NCBI GenBank assembly: GCA_916613615.1 | Contig: OU744736.1 | Span: 5,668,330 to 5,732,329, forward strand | From: Steromphala cineraria | Lineage: Eukaryota > Mollusca > Gastropoda > Trochida > Trochidae | Length of the DNA: 64,000 nucleotides | Direction: 5' to 3' | In this document: positions 38,715 to 52,420 of the stretch, piece after piece | How positions within the stretch are numbered: position 1 is the first letter of the stretch | How the letters are laid out: each line of letters begins with the position of its first letter | The notes under the pieces: generated by a model | What the model was told of the DNA's origin: nothing | The model's database searches: none | Seen by the model: the letters and a program-made list of their open reading frames with translations, nothing else | Translations under genes and position numbers: made by a program

Positions 38715-39180
38715 ATCAGTGTTATATTTGTTTTCCATGTTTAAGTTTTCGTGATATAAATTTGACTACTTCATACTATACTTTGCCTTTTTACTCAGAA
38801 AAAATGTACTCTATCCTGCCTGAACATATTGTATGCACATTGTGCTACAGGCCTGTGGCCTATAAGTGCAAATAAAGATTGATTCACTGAGAACTAGTGT
38901 TAAATTTCTGCATGTTTGACGTCACACAGACGATTTGTTGTTTTGACATAAAAATGTTATTGCTGTCCTAAACTTTGAAAGATATATCAGTGTTTTATTT
39001 GTATTCAATGTTCAAGTTTTCGTAATATAGATATGAGTACCTGCGTTAGATACTGTTATAATAGCTATAAGGCAATCTTTAAATAGTGTTTAATTGCTGC
39101 ATGTTTGACGTCACACAGACCATCTGTTGTTTTTACATACAATTTCATTATTGCTGTCCTTAACTTTGAAATGGTTATTT
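38715..39180 (+). repeat. Local tandem duplication of a ~190-bp block
   Basis: Two copies occur (38,715-38,980, with the retro-tail inside, and 38,985-39,180). Each contains the cgt-atata-at-tgactac or gagtacc segment and the catgtttgacgtcacacaga segment that occur once in the other units. The duplication is therefore specific to unit copy 3. Confidence 0.6.
38783..38886 (+). mobile_element. Short 3' tail of a retroelement
   Basis: About 100 bp interrupts a block that is otherwise duplicated at 38,980-39,180 and shared with the other units. It ends with a small hairpin (aggcctgtggcct) and then aaataaagattgattca. The LINE at 56,626 has the same architecture at its 3' end on the minus strand (gggccaatggcct, then aaataaaagaattgaa). 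It is therefore probably the severely truncated tail of a related LINE, or of a SINE that borrows its tail. Confidence 0.55.
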
Positions 39181-42100
39181 TAGCACTTTTGTAATATTTA
39201 ATAATCAAGTGTTTGAATAATAATTAGTTATCAGTAACGGACAAATTACAAAACTGCATAAAATGTGATATCTATAAATATCGTGCTTAACTTTGCTCGA
39301 TTTTCACTAACCATTAAGTTTTTAATCATTTGACCGCTCTTTCAGAAGGAGCCGCTATCCCAAGATGGGAATCATTCATTGTGGTAAAATGTAGTAACAC
39401 AAAGGTTGATGGATTGAGAAGGGTATGTGTAGGAGCTAAACGGATACATGTACCTTGATGTTTCTGTGTTTAAGACGCAGCACATGACGGAAGCTTTCAA
39501 ACAAATTAGTTTTGAGAAAAATTACCTGAAGCTATTAAGCTCAAAATCTATTTTTATTGGATCATGATCAGGCTTCACCTTATGATCCAAGAACTGACGA
39601 CTGGTCTGGTTTTTAAGACGTTTGGGGACAGAATTCTGCACATTTTGTTTGGTATCTTTTGGTATGATGATATTTACATTTATCATCACAAACTATGTTT
39701 CACAGGAGATATCACTTGTGGCAGTTAAAGCAACAACTCCCAGGAGATATCGGTTAGACAGTATTTTTTGAACAATGCCTTGCAATCCACAAGTACAGGA
39801 CATCACAAACGTTGAGCATGATCAATGAATGACATCACAATGTTTTGACGTCATAAACACGACACTGCCAAAAAGCAATGACATCATCAATACGATGATA
39901 TAACAATGCTATGACATCAAAGGTTTTTTAGTTGTAGAGAAGTGATGTGTTCATTTATGTACCTAATACTAATGTAGATATAGGATGTCACCCTCATATC
40001 TTCGGACATTGAATATATCAACACTTGTTAATTTAAATAACAATCTCATTTATCACGTTTATCAACTTGTGATGATATATTTGATATCAGTAGACACTTG
40101 TGTTAGTTTCTCTATAAACAAAGAGAGTTGACAAAAACATGTTAATAACATTTCAGCCTAAAAATCAGAAAATGGTTATTTTGAGTGATTTCAAATTATG
40201 GTTTACTTACAGAAAATCACAAACTTTTGCACAGCATCGATGTGGTTATTTTTCATTTCTTGCAATGCTCCACGTCTCTGCCGGATACAAATATCTCTGT
40301 CATTAACAAGATCCTATAAGTAGTGGTAGGTCAATATGTTCCTCCATGTTCTTCTTAATACTAGTGTTTGGACTTTTATCATATTTTTGTTTTAGATGGC
40401 TGTTTAAATGTCGTTGTGAACTAGATATTTATCGTTAATTAATTCATGCTATTTGACCATGTTTCGGTATATAGCCATTTATAATTGTCAAACACTTGCA
40501 TATTCAACAAATATTAAAGGTATTGTTAAATATGGATAAGAAAACGATTTAAAAGACAAGACAGTGTTTCATATTGCAACACATTTCCTTTGTGTTTGTG
40601 TAATATTCACCTAAAATAACAACATTTTCCATATTTTTCCATGGAATTTTGGCGCATTGTGTGACAATTAAGGATGACTATTTCTTAAAAAAACCCTATA
40701 AGTTAGTAAGTAAAAGAATGTATGACATTTATATATGTCCCACTCTATTTGACACACTGTTGAGAAATGAAAGCACTCATTTATACAAATGCTAACAATA
40801 GTGCAAATTGAGGGTAGATTTAAAAAAAAAAAGATTTATGTACGTTATATATCAACTTATAGAAAAACTTAATTTTTCAGAATAATACTTTTGAAAATCA
40901 CACCACAAAAAAATTAAAAGCAGACGAAGTTTCACAGGATTTCAAAAGCAGTTTTAGCTATTTACTAAGTTAATTATTCAGTCTTGTTAAAACATATATT
41001 TTATATGTATATAAATAAAAAGAGGATTGCTTCGATATCAAATTTTCATACCTACACATGTATACCCGTCAAAGTTCGATGCATTATTCAAATACATGTA
41101 CATGCCTTCACTTGTCATTGTCTCATGGATCATATTAAATTTCTTTTTTATGTTTAATAGTTTGATTTAACATTTCAACAATTATTAGATTTCTCTGTAA
41201 TTCAAAACGTTTCAATTATCATAACAACTACTCTTGGTCGTATAACCTGTACTTAGTTGTGGAAAAATGTAAATGAGATGTTGTCATTTTAAAACATTAA
41301 TTAGCAGCATGTCAGAACTTTGTTGAGGAGCTTAAGAAATCCAATTGGTAACAGAAGCCTACATTTTACATTAACCTATGTTAGACCTTCATCTTCCGAG
41401 AAAGTAATGTCAAATTATTTATAAGTGACTTAAAATGTATTATCAAAGAAAAAAAATGAGAGGACAAATACAGCACAATTCTCTACTATGCCTAAAGAGT
41501 CATTGTTGAAATATGGCAGTCAAATGGAAGACAGACCCAGATCAATATATACTTTAAATCATATTTCATAAAACATAGAATGTTCCCATTCAAAATATAT
41601 TATTAATTTATAGGTCAGTGTGAATGTTTGATCGTACAAAAGGAGTTAAATACGCGTCTTGCTTATACATTTTTTATGAGTGAATTTGTTAAAAATGTAT
41701 TATCCAAAGTAAACAATCAGACAAATACAGTACAATTCATGCCTAATGTGTCATTTTGTAACATGGCAGCCAAATCAAACACAGATGCAAAACAGCAAAT
41801 ACTCAATGTTATTTTTGATAACACATGGAATCTTCAAAATTCTAAATATTATTGAAATATATGCCATTGTGTCATTAATGTTTAACCATACACAAGGAGT
41901 AAATATGCGTCTTGCTAACAATGTTTTTCAACTCATAAAATGCGACTTTGATTTGCTGTCAGTAATCTTTGTCAATATTCTCTGATAAGTACATGTAAGA
42001 CCCAACATTGGTAAAGTTATTCTTGGCATATAATCCTTTTCCGTAAACAATTTAAACGGACGTGAATATATATAACAAATGTTGATTGGGTCAAAATGTC

Positions 42101-45100
42101 AAGTCATGGCATTTTAACAAGAAGTACCGGCTGTTTCGGGAATTACCATTTTAATGCTCATTGGTTCGGTTGGTGACAATAAAACGTTCCAGCCATTGTG
42201 TTCAACGGAAAACCAGACAATGTACAGCAGCTACCATGTCTATTCATCAAAACCTAATCTTGGGAGCTTTTCTTTAACAGACAAAAATTAGTTTAATTCT
42301 TACAAAGCATCACAGTTTCTAAATATCATACAATGGACATCATGGTCTTTGTTTTTTGCTTATTTGGATGGATATTCATGTTAAGTTTATTGTTTTGTTC
42401 TTAACACCCATTACTTTTCCAATACAATTTAAAATAAAATAAAATAAATATAAAAATGTATTAAGATGTATTTTATAAATGTCATCTTGTGAACCCATGT
42501 TTTCATCAAGCCTTCTACGGCCTGGTTGAATTCAAGCAATTACTTAAAGGATGTTGTAAATTAGCTGTTATCTCCAGTGCAAAGAGGGCACTACACTATT
42601 TCTTTATTCAAAAGATTTACTCAGGACCTATTGCTACTTGTAAACATTTGTATTGTATAATCATTGTTTTTGATAAGTTAAGACTTTTAAAGATGCATGT
42701 GTATCATTTGTTTTATTAGATTGTGCGTGAGTTTAGCATTTCCAAATTAATATATATCGACACAAACCCATACAAGTATATATGCATGTTTTTCTTGTGC
42801 TGTAGATTCTAGATTTTGCACCATTCTATTCAGTAGATTTTCCTTTAAATATAACATTTGTATCCTGCATGTAATTTTATCTGTTTGTTTTAAAAACACC
42901 TATTCTCAAACTTCCACTACCATATAATACATACAAGTACAAAGGTTATCATTCACAGCACCAACTTCCAATTGCCCTTGAAGAATTTTCTACAACAACG
43001 TTAACTATCAAAGTCACAATTGCGAGTCAATAAGAATATAACTCATCTGGATGTTCATATGTCGAAGGCTTACTGTCCATGATTACATTTAACAAAGGTC
43101 AGCACTTCGCTGTAATGAGGCATGCCTGTTTGACCTATGAAACTCATCAGCACTTCTCCGTGTTATTGACGCATTTCTCACATGGAATTGCTGCGATGGA
43201 TGGACTGTTTAACTAAATTTATGGCACCTGAAACGTAGAAGCAGTAATATGAATAGTCTTGTACTATGAAGTGTAAGGTTAAGGTTAAAAACTATTTTTA
43301 TTATTTAAAAAATCTCCAATAAGAGATTCTTTTCTTGCGGTTATGATAAAAAGTGATACATTGTTGGTTCTTATGAACGATACATATTTTTCTACTGATT
43401 GACATTTACAACAGTAATATGGTGGCCTTGAGTGTGGTATAGCAACACCATTCCCCTATGAACATTTATTATCAGGATGGATTTTTATATAACAGGGTTC
43501 CATGACCAAACAATCTGTGTTAGCTGAAGGAAAATCTAAATTTGACTTGTGTCTCCTTGAATCAAGTGATGTATTCAAGTAATTGTTTTGGCCTTGTAAC
43601 GGAAGGTTACCCTGTTATGAAGCCTTGTATGTTCGTAATGACTTATTGATGAAGGACTGCTAAATAAAATTATTTCATTTAAGGCAGAAGTACCCGAAAC
43701 GATGTTTTCTTACTTATCAATATTTTTGTTGTATTATATTGAACAATATATTTCTGTTAATATTGAACCTTTTGAATTCTAAATTAAATAAATTCCAAAT
43801 TTGCCTTAGTTTTTTGGTTTGAATTCGTGACATGAATGTAAGAAACTGTTTTTGAAAAAAAATATTTATATCCTCCATGTTTTTAAAATGGGTATTAGAT
43901 ATCTAATTAAAGCATGATATGTGATTGAACCAAGGGAGACTAGTAACTCGTATAAATGCATCAATGGTGAGAACGCTACGGTATACGATTTGCGTTTATA
44001 TGTTGTTGTCTTAGAACTGGCTTTTGAAAGCTTGAATAGTATATGGCACCATATGCACTCTTTGGTCACTGATAATCACCTAAGACAATCTCATGACAAA
44101 GCAGGAACAAGCTAAAACTCACTTCATTAACAAGAATTCATATGCTAGATTTGCCTCCGCTCTCCCATACAATGTACCTGTCGTCTGGCAAGGGAATTTT
44201 AAAACCACATTTGTACACTTTTCATAATACGTACTTTCAGAGATTAGGTCAAAGTAGTCATTATCTCTATGAGTTTCTCCTTTAGTTATCCTATGTATTA
44301 GATTCGCATTTGGGACTCTCCTTCAGACAGAACCACAGTAAGAAGAACGTTCGTATCAGAGCTCAGACAGAATGACAGGCATGTAGTAGACTAAGGAATC
44401 ATATTTGTGTTATATACTGTCATGGTTCTTACACAGTTAGCCATCATTGTTCCTTTTATAGGGAAGTTTGGATATTAGACATGTTATCCTTTTATCTATT
44501 GCATTCTTGTTACTTTATGATATATATTGAGTTATTCTACTGCGTCACTACGAACCTGATTTACTAAACTCTATCATGAACTGTAATATGGAGTAACAAT
44601 GTATGAAATTGTCATTTTGAATGTATGGATGTTTTGGCAATACATGTAACAATTGTAACATCCCGAAATATAGAGTCTATCTCGTACACCATCGTATGCA
44701 TTCTTGCTTACTTAAGATCTAGAATATTATCACATGTATGTGTCAAAATTGTTTACAGACAATTGTCGATATAGATAATTTGACTGTTATCAGCATACAG
44801 TGCATGCATGTCTCCATTTAAGCGTGAACTTTTTTTAATCACTTGTGTTGGCAAACTTGTTTTGAGTACCCTAACCGATCTTGATGCTTGTGGTTCAAAA
44901 GGATTAGTGCCGTTGACACTTTGAACTTTGAACTACAAATATATCAATGAGTCCATTTACATTCAGACAGAGCAAAGGGACACCTTTCAGTGGGTATTAA
45001 CAAGAACAGACACAAAAAACAGTGTTATATTGTATATATGTTGTATGTTATAGATATACCCACACTTCCCGAGGTGTATTGCTCAATAACCTCCTATTTG

Positions 45101-46413
45101 AATCAGAAACAGTGTTATATTGCATATCTGTTGTATGGATAGTTAAGACGTTTAGAACGTTGCATTTTGTCTTTGAATATATTACAAGTTCTAACTTGAA
45201 TCACACTTTGTCCATGATTTCAATAAACTGGTTGCCACCATACATTATACTTATTTCAAGTCTACATCTCAAAACATGGTTTATATTCACACTTTACTGA
45301 CAATCGATTGAAGAAGCCAAGGTTTTTGGCCGGAATATAGGGAATGAATCCTCACAGTTTACGACCTATTTAATAGCATGCAAGCTTGAAAGGAAACTGC
45401 TAAATTAATTATTTCCATTTTCAATCTTCATTCAACTGGACATGGATGATATGCCATATTGAAAACTATTTCCGACAAATCTTTTGAATCTTTGTTGTTT
45501 AGATTCCAAATTCGTGTTATGGAACATGTCTCAAAGACATGTTTATGTCGATGCCCCGACCAATTGACTTACAGAATATAGATATCATTCGTATGATGTA
45601 GCATAAGATTGAGCCAGATTGATATATTTAAGGCACTTCCATCAGATAGGGCAGACTCAATGACACCATCACCTCTTCCGATTAACCTTCACATTCAGCT
45701 GATGTTGTCCGTGAACCATAAATCATTTAGACCTTTGCATTCAGACATAACTAACGGGATATTTGTCATGGAATGACCAACTGGTCGACTTGTAGGTTGG
45801 TCCTGATGTTTTAGCTTTACAGAGGATAATACTATTTTCGATGATGTGTATCTCTTGATATAAAATTTGCCTCTCTTTCTTGAATATATTAAGGACTTGT
45901 ATAAGGATCAATTTCAAAATTATGTTCACTGGTAGAATTGTTCTGTTATAACCTTTTTTTTATCCTTTTAATGCTGTTAACAGAATGAATGATTCTTTTG
46001 ATTCAAGGCTTTTGACCGCTAGATCATGTGTATAATTATATAACGTTCATGTACGTTATGTAGATTCTTAATGTTTTCCATATCCACAGTTATGACGAGA
46101 AAGACTTGTAGGTTTAGGAGATGAAGTTTTGTAGGTTAATATTGGTAGCCAAACACGGCTAATGGTGTGTTTACATCATTAAAAAGATTTTGAAATTAGA
46201 TGTATTTGTTTGTTCATCCTTTTGTATGATTGCTTTATGAAGGATAAAGTAATGCATTTTACCCTGTTCTGTAACATTTTAGAGTAGCTATCTGTTTGGT
46301 GACTTTAATGAATTCAATGAATACTGCAGTCATCACGGGACAAAACCACAAATTACAGAGAAGTTATCAGATTTACTTTCACCCCTGCTTTCATCAGAAA
46401 CTTCAATCCTTGA
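39181..46413. other. Gene-free interior of unit copy 3
   Basis: This is diverged unit sequence with no recognised exon or element. The 41,310-44,240 part is closely matched by 61,370-64,000. Near 39,825-39,915, TGACATCA-type words recur four or five times around one TGACGTCA. Frames reach 92 codons (45,022-45,300) but show no familiar domain. Confidence 0.5.
43423..43585 (+). promoter_or_regulatory. Recurring unit module with TATA-like box, beta position, copy 3
   Basis: The block is more diverged but collinear: ggccttgag, tatagcaacaccattccc, aacatttattatcagga, ttttatataacaggg, acaatctgtgtt, then cttgtgtctccttgaatc. The TATA-like run is at 43,484-43,493. Its persistence in a diverged copy makes it a useful test of constraint. 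Confidence 0.45.
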
Positions 46414-47205
46414 GCAATCTAAATAAATTAAGATCAACAGGTTTTATATTTGGTCATAATGTTGATCTAACATTGGCCCGTAAGGCAGGTCGTCCCGGTG
46501 ACCTCTGACATCAGCCTCTCGGCCAATCAGAAAACTTGCCCTAGCTTGCTGGAAGTTAAAAAACTCAGCAGCGCATCTTTTGAAATGGATGATGTTCGGA
46601 GCTTTGTCATTCGGAGCGGATTGCTTGGATGTATTAATAGATTAGATTTTTTCATTTTGAAATGATTTAGCGTATTTGCTAGTTGTCGATGACAAATGAT
46701 AATTGCACGTCGCACAGATACTAACGTGGCGAATAATACTCACAAAGTTAGAGCTTGATAAATGCCAATATCTGCGAAAATCCATATGCAAGGGGAGGTA
46801 ACTCCTTTTTTATCAAACTCGTTTATACTAATTTATTTCATTGTCATCCAAATGATGTTTAAAATAGCGATTTTTGTCAATCATAAAACTAAAAATATTT
46901 CATACAACCAAAATAAAATCAACCTATTGATATTTTTCTTATCAGTATCGAAAACAAGATTTATTTTTCACAATGCACACTGTTATTGAGAACAGGCCAT
47001 AAGCCATCATATATTTCTTCCGTTCATTCTTTGAAATAGCGACTATGAACTGTTTGTAACGTCGAATTTGATTGATCAAATCGCTAATTCCTTATTTGCA
47101 TACAAAAGGTCACCTGGACGACCTCTCACACTGGTCAATGTTAGATCAACAGTATGACAAAATAAAAAATCTGTTGATCTAAATTTATTTAGATTGATCC
47201 TTGAG
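46414..47205. mobile_element. Non-autonomous inverted-repeat element, ~0.8 kb
   Basis: The left end (46,414-46,510) and the reverse complement of the right end (47,105-47,205) match over about 90 bp: caatctaaataaatt, agatcaacag, gttgatctaacattg and ggtcgtcc-ggtgacc, with scattered mismatches. The termini themselves contain shorter inverted repeats. There is no coding capacity; a 75-codon frame at 46,762-46,989 is unremarkable. The interior has aggggaggtaactcc. The element is missing from copy 2, and only its right part is present in the duplicate starting at 49,644. Confidence 0.7.
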
Positions 47206-49643
47206 TATCATATTTCATGAAACGGCTCTTTGATTTTAAGAAAGGGACTTTGAAATTTGTATGTAAAGGTTCAGTGATGGGTAGAGTTTCATTTCGTTTT
47301 ACAATGTACAACATATAGTTTTAATCGAGTTTCATTTGATTTCTCTAAACTTTGCCTAAGTATATTTGTCACCAGGATTCATTTGTATAACGCCTTTAGC
47401 TGGACATACAATTTGTTCTTGCTTGTGGCTAGCTCTAATTACATGTTTTCTGCTTCCCTAGGGATCCATCTGGTGCCAAAAGACATCAACAGTTCGAAAT
47501 CAGAATCCTACCATTGAAACACCCCAGGATGCAATAACGTGATAATTGTGTTTTCGTGCTGAGAAATGTTTGTTATGTTACAATGATTTGTCTGTCAGTA
47601 ATGACTCATTGACAATTTCTTACTCTGTACACCATTTTCCTAAAGGCTATATCAATAAAGAAAGATATGTCATAGATTAACACACTTATGTTACAAAGGA
47701 ATATGTATCTAAACGTCACATTGATTGTCACACCAACTTCTCGAATGCCTATTAAAAAAACCAAAAGCTACAGAAATCATTATAACACTCCAGGATGTTA
47801 CGACTTTATTTATTGTTATATGCGACTTTACCATCTGTCAAACATGTTAACAAGATAATGTTGAGGACATATATATTCATCCTCATCAACCGAGGTCTTT
47901 TAGAATGAAACATTCTTTCATAATAACTGGACACTGACACAACATGAATATATAACATCTCTGTTATCTATGATCCTCAATAAACTCTTGTAAAATGACG
48001 CGGAAAAACTCAAATTATTCTTAAAATTGTTAGAATGTAAGGCATAAACACATCAGTTTACAATGACTCAATGTACTGTATGTGATTACGCGGACCAAAC
48101 TAAATTCATTGTACGTAGGCAACTCACTTGTGGATGAAGTTCTTGTTTTAGTTGAAGAATACCGTTTTTCATATCTCTTAATACGGTTATTTTCAATCAG
48201 ACTCTTTTTATTACTAGAGAAGCTTTAATTACTAAAAGCTCAATTTCATTGCTTTAATATCAAAGCTAATTAATAAGGTATATCCCGGAAAGGCCTTAGA
48301 CATGTTAGTCAATAATCGCCATTGAGGTAAATAATATGACTATCTGATTGGCACAACACTGAAATTGCATCAAATTCATAATGTTGCTTAAAGCAATGTC
48401 TATCAACTAGATTAACAATAGCCAAGATGGATATGATAATTGTACATATGTTGTCTATATTTATATATATATATATGCTGCGTCACTACTTTGGTCACCA
48501 CATAACCGCTAACACAGTTTACAATTCATTAATGTGAATGGACATGGATTAGAACCACACAAAAGTGTTCAATGATCATGGAGGAGGATTCATTTATTGC
48601 TATTCACCTGGCTAGTCAAATTCAGGACCTTGAAGTGATAATTGTATTGCTTTGTGTTTATTGCCTGTAAGTCCAGTTCTGACTTTGTGAATTACTCTCC
48701 ATCAATGTACTTTACCTTGAAATGATCAGCAAGGTCGTGTAAAAGCCGAAATCATTGTTTTGCAAGTTCTTCATAATCATAATTACCAATCTTTATATTG
48801 ATCAAAGTGAACGTAAAGTGAACGAAAGCTTAACTCTGAAACTAATTGACCAATCTTCATTAAATTTGCGATACATCCTCTTCATATAATGTAGATGTGC
48901 CTTTTGGGGGTTTCAAATTCTTTCATCATATACACAAAGAACTTAATCAAGCATCCCCCAATTTTTCAAACAGAAAAACACTGCTGATAATAAACAAAAC
49001 AAATGTACATGCAAAAAAATAAGGATATTAAATAAATAGATCAATTCGCATTGTGGAAACGAAATCTTTATTCGGTTTACGATTCACTGTCGCTGAATAA
49101 CTGGTTTTACAAAAACTTGGTATTTTATTAGTCAAAGTCCAAGTTACCTAAAAATTGCAAATGAAAGTCAATAGTTTTTGCTGCAATGTGTGATTATTAT
49201 CATTCTCTTGAGTGAATTGATGACTTTGTAGTAAATAACCTCTTAGCAGAAATCAATCGTTAACGCAGTATGAACCTTCAAAATCACAAAATTATCAAAT
49301 TTCGAATTTAAAGAAAACTGCACAAAGACATAAATTGGAAGCGTTTGATCAACAAGTTCAACTCAAGGAATCTTAAATTTACTCACAGATGTAGATTGTA
49401 GGCATTTTATCAATGTTTGGTAAAAAGAGTACTGAAAATTCAATGTCTTGCTAACCTCTTATCATGCATGATAAAAATGGTTTTAGTGTTTGAATTCTAG
49501 CTAGGGATCAAAAATGCTATTTTTAATTCATAACATCCAGCGTTAAGTGACAATGGTTTTATTTGGTCAAATTTCAGTAGTCACAGCTTTTCTCAGTTTT
49601 TATTTTATTTTTGTACATTAGCGGTTTTTAGTTCAATTAAATA
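46726..49643 (+). repeat. Local tandem duplication, first copy (2,918 bp)
   Basis: Bases 46,726-47,222 recur at 49,644-50,140 with constant offset 2,918. Bases 48,070-49,643 recur at 50,139-51,713 with constant offset 2,069. I saw one substitution (near 48,830 against 50,899) and no indel inside the shared parts. The segment 47,223-48,069 (847 bp, including a recurring module) is present only in this copy. There is no gene. Confidence 0.95.
47345..47540 (+). promoter_or_regulatory. Recurring unit module, gamma position, copy 3
   Basis: This block has tatatttgtcaccaggatt, then atttgtataac (47,381-47,391, a weakened TATA-like box), ggacatacaatttgttcttgct and gctctaatta. It lies inside the segment that is present in the first local duplicate at 46,726-49,643 but deleted from the second. 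Confidence 0.45.
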
Positions 49644-51713
49644 GTGGCGAATAATACTCACAAAGTTAGAGCTTGATAAATGCCAATATCTGCGAAAATC
49701 CATATGCAAGGGGAGGTAACTCCTTTTTTATCAAACTCGTTTATACTAATTTATTTCATTGTCATCCAAATGATGTTTAAAATAGCGATTTTTGTCAATC
49801 ATAAAACTAAAAATATTTCATACAACCAAAATAAAATCAACCTATTGATATTTTTCTTATCAGTATCGAAAACAAGATTTATTTTTCACAATGCACACTG
49901 TTATTGAGAACAGGCCATAAGCCATCATATATTTCTTCCGTTCATTCTTTGAAATAGCGACTATGAACTGTTTGTAACGTCGAATTTGATTGATCAAATC
50001 GCTAATTCCTTATTTGCATACAAAAGGTCACCTGGACGACCTCTCACACTGGTCAATGTTAGATCAACAGTATGACAAAATAAAAAATCTGTTGATCTAA
50101 ATTTATTTAGATTGATCCTTGAGTATCATATTTCATGAAATGTACTGTATGTGATTACGCGGACCAAACTAAATTCATTGTACGTAGGCAACTCACTTGT
50201 GGATGAAGTTCTTGTTTTAGTTGAAGAATACCGTTTTTCATATCTCTTAATACGGTTATTTTCAATCAGACTCTTTTTATTACTAGAGAAGCTTTAATTA
50301 CTAAAAGCTCAATTTCATTGCTTTAATATCAAAGCTAATTAATAAGGTATATCCCGGAAAGGCCTTAGACATGTTAGTCAATAATCGCCATTGAGGTAAA
50401 TAATATGACTATCTGATTGGCACAACACTGAAATTGCATCAAATTCATAATGTTGCTTAAAGCAATGTCTATCAACTAGATTAACAATAGCCAAGATGGA
50501 TATGATAATTGTACATATGTTGTCTATATTTATATATATATATATGCTGCGTCACTACTTTGGTCACCACATAACCGCTAACACAGTTTACAATTCATTA
50601 ATGTGAATGGACATGGATTAGAACCACACAAAAGTGTTCAATGATCATGGAGGAGGATTCATTTATTGCTATTCACCTGGCTAGTCAAATTCAGGACCTT
50701 GAAGTGATAATTGTATTGCTTTGTGTTTATTGCCTGTAAGTCCAGTTCTGACTTTGTGAATTACTCTCCATCAATGTACTTTACCTTGAAATGATCAGCA
50801 AGGTCGTGTAAAAGCCGAAATCATTGTTTTGCAAGTTCTTCATAATCATAATTACCAATCTTTATATTGATCAAAGTGAACGTAAAGTGAACGAAAGCGT
50901 AACTCTGAAACTAATTGACCAATCTTCATTAAATTTGCGATACATCCTCTTCATATAATGTAGATGTGCCTTTTGGGGGTTTCAAATTCTTTCATCATAT
51001 ACACAAAGAACTTAATCAAGCATCCCCCAATTTTTCAAACAGAAAAACACTGCTGATAATAAACAAAACAAATGTACATGCAAAAAAATAAGGATATTAA
51101 ATAAATAGATCAATTCGCATTGTGGAAACGAAATCTTTATTCGGTTTACGATTCACTGTCGCTGAATAACTGGTTTTACAAAAACTTGGTATTTTATTAG
51201 TCAAAGTCCAAGTTACCTAAAAATTGCAAATGAAAGTCAATAGTTTTTGCTGCAATGTGTGATTATTATCATTCTCTTGAGTGAATTGATGACTTTGTAG
51301 TAAATAACCTCTTAGCAGAAATCAATCGTTAACGCAGTATGAACCTTCAAAATCACAAAATTATCAAATTTCGAATTTAAAGAAAACTGCACAAAGACAT
51401 AAATTGGAAGCGTTTGATCAACAAGTTCAACTCAAGGAATCTTAAATTTACTCACAGATGTAGATTGTAGGCATTTTATCAATGTTTGGTAAAAAGAGTA
51501 CTGAAAATTCAATGTCTTGCTAACCTCTTATCATGCATGATAAAAATGGTTTTAGTGTTTGAATTCTAGCTAGGGATCAAAAATGCTATTTTTAATTCAT
51601 AACATCCAGCGTTAAGTGACAATGGTTTTATTTGGTCAAATTTCAGTAGTCACAGCTTTTCTCAGTTTTTATTTTATTTTTGTACATTAGCGGTTTTTAG
51701 TTCAATTAAATAG
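49644..51713 (+). repeat. Local tandem duplication, second copy with internal deletion
   Basis: This copy directly abuts the first. It equals the first copy minus 847 bp, and the deletion point at about 50,139 shows only one to two bases of microhomology. The near-identity contrasts with the strong divergence among the large units, so this is very recent or an assembly effect. Confidence 0.95.
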
Positions 51714-52389
51714 TCAATAAAAAAACAATTGTTATATCTTGAGTGGTCAATCAAATTAATCCAAATAGTCCAAGAACACCCAAATTCATTTTACAAAATA
51801 GGGGGTTGCTTAATTAAGCTCTTTGTGTATATATCTTGATATATATATATCTTGAAGTTTCAAATGAACAGTTTGGACTTTGTTAATTTGAAGGGAAAGG
51901 TAAGCTTCATAAATATGTAGGACTCAAATCCATGGCAGGCCTCAAATCCGTGGCGGATTTCCAAATCCATGGCGGATTTTCAAATGCATGGAAAATTGCC
52001 GTACCTATCAAAAGCTGTGGCCGATTTTGTATTGATTGTGATGAGACTGGTCTGACATTTTAAGCTGGGGAGAATTGTGTTACTAACATTCAATTTATGT
52101 GTTTTCCTACATACTTATCTGCAGTATAGGCTAAATCTGCAATTGGTCAATAGGTTATGCAATCGGTACAACAATATGTTCGCCATTAAATTAATATCTT
52201 TAGGAAATTAGCCCTTGGATTCTCGTTAGACTGACTTTTCTAGCAGGTAGATATTTGTGGACTATCTTTTTTTAACCCTTGGATCCGTATCGACAATGTT
52301 TTAGGGTAAGTATGTCTAGTGCTAGGGTCGGTAACATATTTTGTAGATAAAGTGGCGAACATATTGTACAGTGAACCTATAACGCTAAT

Positions 52390-52420
52390 CCTAACCCTAA
52401 CCCTAACCCTAACCGTTAAG
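52390..52420 (-). repeat. Interstitial telomere-type repeat (CCCTAA)n
   Basis: About five uninterrupted ccctaa units, the complement of the metazoan telomeric TTAGGG, lie in the middle of the inverted-repeat element at 51,917-52,828. Two diverged copies of the unit (ttagggt and ctagggt) lie 70-90 bp upstream on the plus strand. Confidence 0.85.
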
